Assembly: GCA_014529385.2 (NCBI GenBank)
Contig: CM043944.1
Coordinates: forward strand, 82,514,384 to 82,578,383
Direction of reading: 5' to 3'
Origin: Adiantum capillus-veneris
Taxonomy: Eukaryota > Streptophyta > Polypodiopsida > Polypodiales > Pteridaceae
DNA length: 64,000 bases
The translations under genes and the position numbers were made by a program. Each line of letters starts with the position of its first letter. Within the stretch, counting starts at the first letter, position 1. Under the pieces are notes generated by a model that did no database searches, was not told the DNA's origin, and saw only the letters and a list, made by a program, of their open reading frames with translations. Of this stretch, positions 55,667 to 64,000 are shown piece after piece.

Positions 55667-56408
55667 CCGATTAGGGTTTGCCCCAAACCTGCAAACACTG
55701 AATTTCAGCCAAGAAGGTCAACTTTCACGCGAGATTTTGCAATTTCGTCGCCAAAAGACTTGTCCCCAGACACTAGAGAGCTCCCGGCAACCAAAAATGA
55801 CCTAAAACGGGCTGAAAGTAGGTCAAAAACAGGAAATTACAGGTTATGACAACAAAATACAGGTTTTGCAAATGATGCATTAAGGTGTGGGAATACTTTT
55901 GCTAAGTCCCAGATACTCGAAAACCATGAAATTGCTGAAAAACAAGACCTAAAACAGGTCTTTTAAGCAAATTTCAGATTTACGCAGGTTTTTTGCAAGT
56001 GTTTTTATGGTGCGATTACATTGGGGAAAGTGCAAATTGATACAATCTACGCACATTTGACAAATTTTGTCGATGTATGACTATTTATGGCTCAATTTCA
56101 TGCAATTTTGATGCTACAAATTGGGGCTTTTGTGCTTACATGCTTCTAAATGCTGTGTATTAGCCTTCTATATGTCTTCTGAGGCTAAAAACAACTAAAT
56201 TTGTTGTTTTCGAGTACAAATTCGCTCGCTGAAATTTCCTGCGCATAAATTTCAGAAATTGAATTTTGTGCCCAAATCGTCCTATTTTGCCCCAAATTGC
56301 TCTTGTGACCATTTGGAGCTGTAGTGCACATCTCTGTGAGGCTATACTCCAATTTTTGCGCATTTTGCCCAAAAATTCACCGTATTATCCCTCTTATTTC
56401 GTGCAACT
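55667..56408 (+). other. Copia leader, no ORF supported
   Basis: Untranslated leader between the primer site and the gag ATG at 56409. Short frames on both strands show no known domain. Confidence 0.6.
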
Positions 56409-57560
56409 ATGGCCTCATCTACTTCGGATGTGAAGAACCTCTTCGAGATTAGGAGGTTCGATGATAAGGTTTTGATCTTTAGAAAGACAGGATTCAGGGA
56501 ATCCTATTTCTTAAGGATTGCGAAGGGATACTTGAACAGGTGAAGCCACAGAATATGACAGATGAAGCATGGATTAGCATGAACCGGAAAGCCGTTACAT
56601 ACATTAAAATGGCCATGACAGATGAGACCGTCATTAATGTGAAAGGTCTCACGATTCTTTTGATATGTGGGAGAAGTTAAAGGGAATGTATGAAAATACA
56701 ACACCTGTCAACCAGGTGCACTTGATACAAAAACTTGTTGCCATGCAACTAGATGAGTCCAAGAGCACGGCAGAGCACTTGTCATTGTTCGCAGGTACTT
56801 TGTCACAGTTACAGGATTCTGGCTTGCCCCCTTTTGATGATAAGCTGAAAGCTATCTTCTTGCTTATGACCTTACCTGAGTCATGGGAAACTTTGGTGGT
56901 TTCGTTGTCCAATAATCCCAATTTGACCTTTGATGGTGTTAGGGGTTCTATCTTGAATGAAGAAATCAAGAGGAAAGCAAGTGGAGAGGGAGGCAGCTCT
57001 GCCAACATGATTAGAGGCAGGACAGAAAAGAAGAATGCTTATGCACAAAGGAGTAAGAGTAAAGAAAGGGGAAATGCAAGCAAAGGCAAGGGTGATGTGG
57101 CTTGCTATCAATGTGGCAGGAAAGGTCACAAGAAACCCAATTGCAGGTACTATAAAGCTGAGTTAGAAAGGAAAAAGAATAGTGGAGACAAAAAGAAAGA
57201 GAAGAAGGAAGTCAAGGCAGATGCACAGGATAGCTCAAAGGACAAAGAGAAGGCCAATGTGGCTTCTAGTGTCGTGATTGAGGAGCTGTCAGATGTAGAG
57301 GACATCTTGTGTGCCACTTTGTCAGATGATGATGCTTACGACTTTGATGCCTCTCTAAATGTTCATTCACAGGACATGCAGATCACCAAGAATGATCTTA
57401 TTGATGCTTTGTTAACTGTCAATGATGCATTGTCCCAGACTTGGATTGTTGATTCCGGTGCTTCATTTCATGTGACTCCTATCAAGGAGTGTTTCTCCAC
57501 TTTTCATGCGGGCAAGCGTGGCCATGTATACCTTGGAAACAATCATGCATGTTCCATTGA
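56409..57560 (+). pseudogene. Copia gag and protease (frame-shifted)
   Basis: Begins MASSTSDVKNLFEIRRFDDK and loses frame within about 20 codons. The frame 56665-57560 then reads MWEKLKGMYENTTPVNQVHL, MTLPESWETLVVSLSNNPNL (UBN2-type gag), the zinc knuckle CYQCGRKGHKKPNC, a Lys-rich acidic spacer, and the protease motif TWIVDSGASFHVT. It ends in HVYLGNNHACSIEG where the solo LTR is inserted. Gag packages the RNA and the Asp protease matures the polyprotein. The DSGA active site is intact. Confidence 0.9.
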
Positions 57561-57568
57561 GGGTATTA

Positions 57569-59042
57569 TGAAACCGGCCCGTAGGGCGGTAGGCGTTGGC
57601 TTTCACCCGAAATTCTTTACTTTATACACACACGGAGCACTTTGCAAAGGAGACCTGTAACGGGAGTTAACACTTAAACACACACACGGCTCGGAAGCTA
57701 GAATGCTCCGAGCAGATGCCGACAACCTGTAGGCCCCAAAATTGGGGCCCCTTTCGGTATTTCTTTATTCTTTAGGAGGGTAAATTACAAGGTAAGGTCC
57801 TGGGAATCTTCACGTGTATCCACCTAGATACCATTTGATTTGGCCAAATTTCGGCAACATAACAACCCCAAAACTTGAGCGAAACCAATTCCCCTGCTAG
57901 AACTCGCTTGCACTGTCGTATACCCTCTGATTCCTGTCCAAAAACAGTAAATTCAGCACGCTGTATTTACTGGTTTTTGCCCTGTTTTCAACCCCAAACA
58001 GTCCCCTAACTGTCCTTTGCCAGTGGGGCACGATTCCCAATGATCCTGGCGTCCGTATGGCTGAAAAACAGTGAATTTACAGCGCATACACAGCGCTGAT
58101 TTTGCACCTGTACGGTGAGGTTATGACCCTAACCAGTGCCTGCTTTGGAGCAGCAGTTAGCTACCCCTGTTCCTGCTCAAGGAGGCTCTTGCCTCAGCAC
58201 AAAAGCATGAACCCACACAACTGTACATCAGTCAAATGAGGAGCCCTCTTGTGGGGCATCACATAACTGCATGTAGGGGAGAGAGAGAGCAGTGTGTAGT
58301 GTGCAGGGCATCACTCCTAGCACCACACTGTACATGAAAGGGAAAGGAAGCACTCCATAGCTCTTAACCTGTGACAAATGAAAAAGGAGGCTCATCCCAG
58401 CTTAAAAATCAGCGCCCATTTTTCTGCAAGAGGAAAGTTCACGAAAATGTGACACTTGGCGCATTTTCAAGCATTTCCCCGTTTCGGGTTCGTCGCTTAA
58501 AAATATCCCAACCGACGCGTCAGTTGACTTCGCGGCAGAGATATAAAATGTTCCCCTAGTCATACCGGAGGTAATGACGCGAACACATTTCACGGCCCAA
58601 AATAGCAATTCCCTAAATTTTAGGAGATGCTTCCGTTGAGCTCCCACTGGTCTTCTGACCATCTATCCTCATTGGGACCGCATCCAAAAATGCAATGTGG
58701 CCCAACTGTTGGATACTTTTTGTTGGTAGTCCCACCTTGACTTTACGCCTTAATTGAGTTCACTTCCTAGTATCCACCAACTTGCTAAGTGCGACGGGGG
58801 ACCTATATGATCTTGCTCTGAGCCTAGACATCCTCTTACCATACGAATTCCAGTGCCGACCACTTCCAGTCTGCGGGTGAATCTACCGTTCACATTGGCT
58901 ATACAATGTCCGACCGTTTGCTATTTCAAAAAGAGGGTCTCAAAACAAATAAAATAAACCCCATTGGAAAGAAACCAACAACCAAGGTTAGCAGTTGCCA
59001 CATCTCTGTGACATGGTTAATAACTGCCACGTCCTCGTGACA
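57569..59042 (+). mobile_element. Solo LTR family A (1474 bp) inside copia
   Basis: Starts TGAAACCGGCCC, ends CGTCCTCGTGACA. GTATT precedes it (57563-57567, plus one extra A) and follows it (59043-59047), a 5-bp duplication with one added base. The copia frame reads SIEG before it and IGTMHLSIDG after it, so removal restores the polyprotein. It shares the palindrome (57945-57972) and 3' end with 40414-42120 but is about 230 bases shorter in the middle. Confidence 0.92.
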
Positions 59043-59930
59043 GTATTGGCACTATGCATCTCTCCATAGATGGCACAAATGAGCTTGTCTTGCATGATGT
59101 TCGATATGTGCCGGGAATCAAGAAGAGTCTGCTTTCTGTTGGTCATATGGATATGCATGGTTACAGCATCTTGTTTGAGAGAGGGTCATGGAAAATGACT
59201 AAAGGCTCAAGGCTGATTGTAAAGGGCACAAAGAAAGGGACACTTTACTGCATGCATGGAAAGGCCGTGTTGGGCAAGTTTATTGCATTGGCTGAAATTA
59301 ACTCTCACATGGAGTTGTGGCACAAGAGACTTGGCCATATGAGCCAAAAGGGCCTTTCTAAGCTTTGTACTTTGAACAAGCTTGATGCTAAAGGCACAAA
59401 GCTCGACTTTTGTAATGAATGTCAATATGGCAAGCAAGTAAAGCGTCCTTATTACTCTGGTGTCTCTCGTAAATCTTGTGTGCGTGATCTTGTACATTCC
59501 GATGTATGTAGCATGCCTACTAAGTCTATGGGTGGTGCATGTTATTTTGTCTCCTTTGTTGATGATCATTCTAGGAAAATTTGGGTTTATTTGCTTAAGT
59601 CTAAGATGAAGCCTGTGCCGCATTTAAGAGATTTCATGCATTTGTGACCACCCAAACAGGTAGAAAGCTAAAATGCTTGCGTACAGACAATGGGGGGGAG
59701 TACACAAGTGCTGAATTTAACAAGTTTTGTGAAAATTTGGGCATTAAGAGAGAGCTTATTGTGCCATACAACCCCTCTTCTAATGGTGTAGCTGAAAGAT
59801 TCAATAGGACACTTTGTGAGAGGGTGAGATGCATGTTGTCCACAACTAATCTCTCTCATGGAAGCTTTGAAAACTGCAGTGCATATATGCAATCGATCCC
59901 CTCACATGTCGTTGAAAGGTGACATCCCTG
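59043..59930 (+). pseudogene. Copia integrase (frame-shifted)
   Basis: 59054-59647 reads LHDVRYVPGIKKSLLSVGHM, then LWHKRLGHMSQKGLSKL and CNECQYGKQ (GAG-pre-integrase HHCC zinc region) and HSDVCSMPTKSMGGACYFVS with FVDDHSRKIWVYLL (catalytic Asps). A shift near 59610 leads into 59644-59922, TDNGGEYTSAEFNKFCENLG with SSNGVAERFNRTLCERV (third catalytic residue Glu). All three DDE residues are visible. A frame change near 59900 follows. Confidence 0.9.
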
Positions 59931-60332
59931 AAGAGGTTTGGTCTGGCTGCTTCATATGATCACTTACGCATTTTTGGTTGCGAGGCTTTTGTGCATGTTA
60001 GACCTGAGTTGAGGAGTAAACTAGGTGCCAAGTCCATTAAAGGCCTCTTCATGGGATATGGTGAAGAAGGCGAAATGGGTTACAGGATTTGGTTACCTCA
60101 ACTCAAAAGGGTTATACGCAGCCGGGATGTTGTTTTTAATGAGGCAATGCTGCCTTAAAACAATTGTGCTTCAAAGCATGACCATAAAAGGGTGAAATTT
60201 CAGCATGACTAGCCACCTGTTAGGCCTAATTTTGACCCTCATGATGCACCACAAATGGCTGAAAATGTAGATGATCCAGTGGTGTTTGAGCCAGATGATT
60301 TTGGACAATAAATTGAGGCTCCTGAAGGGCAT
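59919..60332 (+). pseudogene. Copia integrase C-terminal part and linker
   Basis: 59919-60158 reads YDHLRIFGCEAFVHVRPELR then GLFMGYGEEGEMGYRIWLPQ and RVIRSRDVVFNEAML. A TAA at 60156 and further stops lead into the acidic linker before RT. Confidence 0.85.
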
Positions 60333-61420
60333 TTGCAGCCAAGAAACAATGCTGAAAATGGTGCTGAAAATGATGTACAGCAGCCCATTGTTGATGATTT
60401 TGTAGTGCCACCTGATGTAAACCCATTGCCGAATAATGTGGATCATTGGGTGAGGCGGTCTACTCGTCAAAGACGGCCTGTGAGTCGATATGACCCCTCT
60501 TTGCATTACATTATGTTGACAGATGAGGGAGAGCCTCTTACGTATAAAGAGGCAAAGACACGTGAGCACAGCGACAAGTGGGAGCTTGCTATGCAGGAAG
60601 AGATTAAAGCTTTGCATGCTAATCATACTTGGGATTTGGTTGAATTGCCCAAAGGAAGGAAGGCTATTCCTAACAAATGGGTGTATAAAATCAAAACTGT
60701 TGATGCAAAACCCAAGTATAAGGCAAGGCTTGTGGCAAAGGGATATGTTCAAAACAAGGGCATAGACTTTCAGGAGGTGTTCTCTCCTGTTGTGAAGATG
60801 ACCACTTTGCGTGTATTGTTTGCCATTGTGGCTGCTCTTGATTTGGAAATGGACCGAATGGATGTACATACCGCTTTCTTGAATGGTGATGTGGAAGAAG
60901 AGCTTTACATGAAGCAACCCGAGGGTTTTGTTATCCCTGGCAAGGAACATTTGGTATGTATGCTCAATAGAAGCTTGTATGGGCTGAAACAATCATGTAG
61001 ACAGTGGTATAAGAAGTTTGATCGCTTCATGCTTAAACATGGTTACAAAAGAAGCCATGCAGACCATTGTTTGTATACCAAACGTGATGAGGATGGCAGC
61101 CCTATCATTCTTGTGCTCTATGTAGACGATATGTTGATAGCTGCAAAGAAAAGAAGCACTGTTGATGCTCTTAAAGGGAAGCTGAAATCTGCGTTTTCAA
61201 TGAAAAACCTTGGGGCAGCTGAACATATACTTGGAGTGCGTGTTACACGGCAAAGAGACAAGCGCCTATTGTATTTGTCGCAAGAAAGTACATTGAAAAG
61301 ATGCTGGACAGATTTAACATGGCTGAAGCAAAGCCTCTTCGTGTGCCATTACAGCCATATGTCAAAATCTCCAAGGATGATTGTCCCAAGTCAAAGGAAG
61401 AAGCCAATGACATGTAAAGT
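60333..61420 (+). pseudogene. Copia reverse transcriptase
   Basis: Reads RRSTRQRRPVSRYDPSLHYI, EEIKALHANHTWDLVELPKG, KPKYKARLVAKGYVQNKGID, RMDVHTAFLNGDVEEELYMK (first Asp), SLYGLKQS and VLYVDDMLIAAKKRST with the YVDD catalytic pair intact, then EHILGVRVTRQRDKRLLYLS. One base is lost after CAAGAAA (about 61287) relative to the second copy, and a TAA lies at 61416. Otherwise it is well kept. Confidence 0.92.
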
Positions 61421-62077
61421 GTGCCTTATGCTTCAGCTTGTGGTTCACTTATGTATGCTATGGTTGCTACTAGGCCAGACATAGCCCATGCAGTGGGAGT
61501 TGTGAGCCGATTTATGGCTAATCCAGGCAGGTTGCATTGGGATGCAGTGAAGTCCATTATGAGGTACTTGAAAGGGACTAAAAACAAATGCCTCTGCTAT
61601 GGTAAAGGACCAATGGAGTTGAAGGGATTTTGTGAATCTAACATGGCTGGTGATGTAGATACATGGAAATCCACAAGTGGCTATGTATTTACTCTTGCGG
61701 GAGGTGTTGTTCCATGGTGTTCTAGATTGCAAAAGATTGTTGCATTGTCTACGACAGAGGCTGAATATATTTCAACCACTGAGGCTTCCAAAGAAGCTAT
61801 TTGGTTAGCACGCCTATGCAGTGAGTTTGGTTTGCCTGCCAAGGCACCTATGCTTGGTTGTGATAGCCAGAGTGCCATATGTCTGGCAAAGAACGCCATG
61901 TTTCATGCACGCACAAAGCATATTAATGTGCGGTATCACTTCATACGAGAAGTGCTTGAGAATGGCCTTATTACATTGGTTAAGGTCCATAAATCACAAA
62001 ATCCAGTCGATGCTCTTACTAAGTGCTTACCCAAAGCACAACATCATCTATGCATAGAGATGGTGGGAGTCATGTAG
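61421..62077 (+). pseudogene. Copia RNase H
   Basis: Reads PYASACGSLMYAMVATRPDI, SRFMANPGRLHWDAVKSIMR, STTEAEYISTTEASKEAIWL, GCDSQSAICLAKNAMFHART and DALTKCLPKAQHH. The frame is open to TAG 62075. In it, GFCESNMAG stands where the second copy has GFCDSDMAG, so two Asp positions (the usual Asp of the RNase H motif among them) are changed. Confidence 0.9.
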
Positions 62078-62112
62078 CTTAAAGGCGCCATTTATGCCTT
62101 TAAGTGGGAGGT

Positions 62113-62410
62113 TGTTGGGTTAAAGGCCCAAATGGCCCCCTTTTAATGTATATTTTAAAGGTTACTAACCTTTGGCCAAGTTCACATTGAACTTGGCCAC
62201 TAACTTATTAAATTGGTCCTATACAAATAATAAAGGGAAAGTGAGTTTTAACTAACTCACTCACTTATTCCCTGCAGCAATAGCGTGCCCTCTCTCTCTC
62301 CTATCGTTCTGCTAGCGCTTCCTCACCTACTGGCCTTCGCCACCCCTCTCTGCACACACTGCACTTCCTCGCGTGCTCTATCACTTGCACACACCGCAAC
62401 GCGCTCATCA
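62113..62410 (+). repeat. Copia LTR, complete (298 bp), shared between two copies
   Basis: TGTTGGGTTAAAGG...CGCTCATCA with TG...CA ends, preceded by the purine stretch AAGTGGGAGGT. It is the 3' LTR of the element on the left and directly abuts the second RT copy on the right (62411). Confidence 0.92.
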
Positions 62411-63795
62411 GCCACCACAAGCAAAACCCAAGTATAAGGCAAGGCTTGTTGCAAAGGGATATGTTCAAACCAAGGGCATAGACTTTCAGGAAGTGTTCTC
62501 TCTTGTTGTGAAGATGACCACTTTGCGTGTATTGTTTGCCATTGTGGCTGCTCTTGATTTGGAAATGGACCGAATGGATGTACATACCGCTTTCTTGCAT
62601 GGTGATGTGGAAGAAGAGCTTTACATGAAGCAACCCGAGGGTTTTGTTATCCCTGGCAAGGAACATTTGGTATGTATGCTCAATAGAAGCTTGTATGGGC
62701 TGAAACAATCATGGAGATAGTGGTACAAGAAGTTTGATCGCTTCATGCCTAAACATGGTTACAAAAGAAGCCATGCAGACCATTGTTTGTATACCAAACG
62801 TGATGAGGATGGCAGCCCTATCATTCTTGTGCTCTATGTAGACAATATGTTGATAGCTGCAAAGAAAAGAAGCATTGTTGATGCTCTTAAAGGGCAGCTG
62901 AAATCTGCGTTTTCGATGAAAGACCTTGGGGCAGCTTAACATATACTTGGGAGTGCGTGTTACACGGCAAAGAGACAAGCGCCTATTGTATTTGTCGCAA
63001 GAAAAGTACATTGAAAAGGTGCTGGACAGATTTAACATGGCTGAAGCAAAGCCTCTTCGTGTGCCATTACAACCATGTGTCAAAATCTCCAAGGTTGATT
63101 GTCCCAAGTCAAAGGAAGAAGCCAATGACATGCAAAGTGTGCCTCATGCTTCAGCTTGTGGTTCACTTATGTATGCTATGGTTGCTACTAGGCCTGACAG
63201 AGCCCATGCAATGGGAGTTGCGAGCCGGTTTATGGCTAATCCAAGCAGGTTACATTGGGATGCAGTGAAGTCCATTATGGGGTACTTGAAAGGGACTACA
63301 AACAAATGCCTCTGCTATGGTAAAGGACCAATGGAGTTGAAGGGATTTTGTGACTCTGACATGGCTGGTGATGTGGATACACAGAAATCCACAAGTGGCT
63401 ATGTATTTACTCTTGCGGGAGGTGCTGTTTCATGGTGTTCTAGATTGCAAAAGATTGTTGCATTGTCTACGACAGAGGCTGAATATATTTCAGCCACGTA
63501 GGCTTCCAAAGAAGCTATTTGGTTAGCACGCCTATGCAGTGAGTTTGGTTTGCCTGCCAAGGCACCTATGCTTGGTTGTGATAGCCAGAGTGCCATATGT
63601 CTGGCAAAGAACGCCATGTTTCATGCACGCACAAAGCATATTAATGTGCGGTATCACTTCATACGAGAAGTGCTTGAGGATGGCCTTATTACATTGGTTA
63701 AGGTCCATAAATCACAAAATCCAATCGATGCTCTCACTAAGTGCTTACCCAAAGCACATCATCATCTATGCATAGAGATGGTGGGAGTCATGTAG
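62411..63795 (+). pseudogene. Second partial copia copy: RT and RNase H only
   Basis: It starts 12-14 bases after the LTR at KPKYKARLVAKGYVQTKGID and runs to the RNase H end, almost identical to 60705-62077. Gag, protease and integrase are missing. Different lesions: TAG at 62718, catalytic motif YVDN instead of YVDD, TAA and a 1-base gain near 62937, TAG at 63499. RNase H keeps GFCDSDMAG. Confidence 0.92.
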
Positions 63796-63830
63796 CTTAA
63801 AGGCGCCATTTATGCCTTTAAGTGGGAGGT

Positions 63831-64000
63831 TGTTGGGTTAAAGGCCCAAAATGGCCCCCTTTAATGTACATTTTAAAGGTTACTAACCTTTGGCCAAGTT
63901 CACATTGAACTTGGCCACTAACTTATTAAATTGGTCCTTATACAATAAAAGGGATAGTGAGTTTACAAACTCACTTACTTATTCCCTTGAAGAACTTACG
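63831..64000 (+). repeat. Copia LTR of the second copy (cut by window end)
   Basis: TGTTGGGTTAAAGGCCC after AAGTGGGAGG; matches 62113 onward with single-base differences. The version ending CCTTGAAGAACTTACG is closer to the 55493 LTR than to the 62113 LTR. Confidence 0.92.

Larger units (their letters stand above)
55493..62410 (+). mobile_element. Ty1/copia retrotransposon (decayed), solo LTR inside
   Basis: A 5' LTR remnant (55493-55652), a primer site TGGTATCAGAGC (55655-55666) complementary to initiator tRNA-Met, a leader, gag (56409-57200), protease, integrase, RT and RNase H in copia order, a PPT-like GTGGGAG(G)T, and a complete 3' LTR (62113-62410). A family A solo LTR (57569-59042) sits in the protease-integrase region. 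Frame shifts and stops occur in gag, integrase and RT-RNase H. It is antisense to the importin gene. Confidence 0.93.

Noticed and set aside
57569-59042. Full LTR retrotransposon inserted in copia
   Set aside because: Only one LTR-length unit without internal genes or a primer site lies between the target duplications, so it is a solo LTR.

Overview
This window is nuclear DNA of a land plant with a large, repeat-rich genome. The evidence is spliced exons of a plant importin-beta gene, plant-type Ty1/copia and Ty3/gypsy (chromodomain) retrotransposons, hAT transposons, and CCCTAAA-like motifs. I cannot name the species. The very long TE-filled introns would fit a homosporous fern or a gymnosperm, but that is inference.

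The only host gene I can support lies on the minus strand. It is an importin-7/8-type karyopherin (SAD2-like), with twelve consecutive internal exons between 48108 and 13691. They join in phase to 557 codons without a stop, using GT-AG sites throughout except one GC-AG intron. Neither the first exon nor the C-terminal exons are visible. Two visible introns are enormous (13932-34463, 20.5 kb; 37637-47811, 10.2 kb), and the flanking introns appear to run off both ends. Nearly everything else in the window is therefore probably intron sequence built from nested mobile elements.

Layout: 1-1440, AT-rich DNA and an old L1-type LINE fragment; 1440-3275, 5'-truncated gypsy chromovirus; 3410-7209, LTR fragments around a LINE piece; 7210-13078, head-to-tail LINE array; 13691-13931, two importin exons; 13932-34463, giant intron with copia remnants near both ends and, between them, LINEs, a hAT element and three solo LTRs; 34464-37636, eight importin exons; 37637-47811, giant intron holding a non-autonomous LTR element that is itself interrupted by a solo LTR; 47812-48108, two importin exons; 48508-49706, small non-autonomous LTR element; 49712-55492, LINE interrupted by a hAT-type MITE; 55493-64000, copia element interrupted by a solo LTR, then a second partial copy sharing an LTR.

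The most interesting system is a LINE family present as about twelve copies, all on the + strand, antisense to the host gene. The copies end in a conserved 3' tail with a small stem-loop that shows compensatory base changes. The tail is usually followed by a (TC)n microsatellite rather than poly(A). The next copy, full length or 5'-truncated at a different point, usually starts directly at the end of that (TC)n tract. This suggests a non-LTR retrotransposon that targets TC microsatellites, including those at the ends of its own relatives. In the two best-preserved copies ORF2 (endonuclease-RT) lies in the same frame as ORF1, behind a stop codon and without an ATG before the endonuclease motif, hinting at readthrough or reinitiation. 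None of the copies seen is fully intact.

The nesting can be read directly from target-site duplications (TSDs): four solo LTRs with 5-bp duplications (16690-17098, 18617-19355, 23319-24023, 40414-42120), a fifth with a near-perfect one (57569-59042), and a MITE with an 8-bp duplication (51696-52144).
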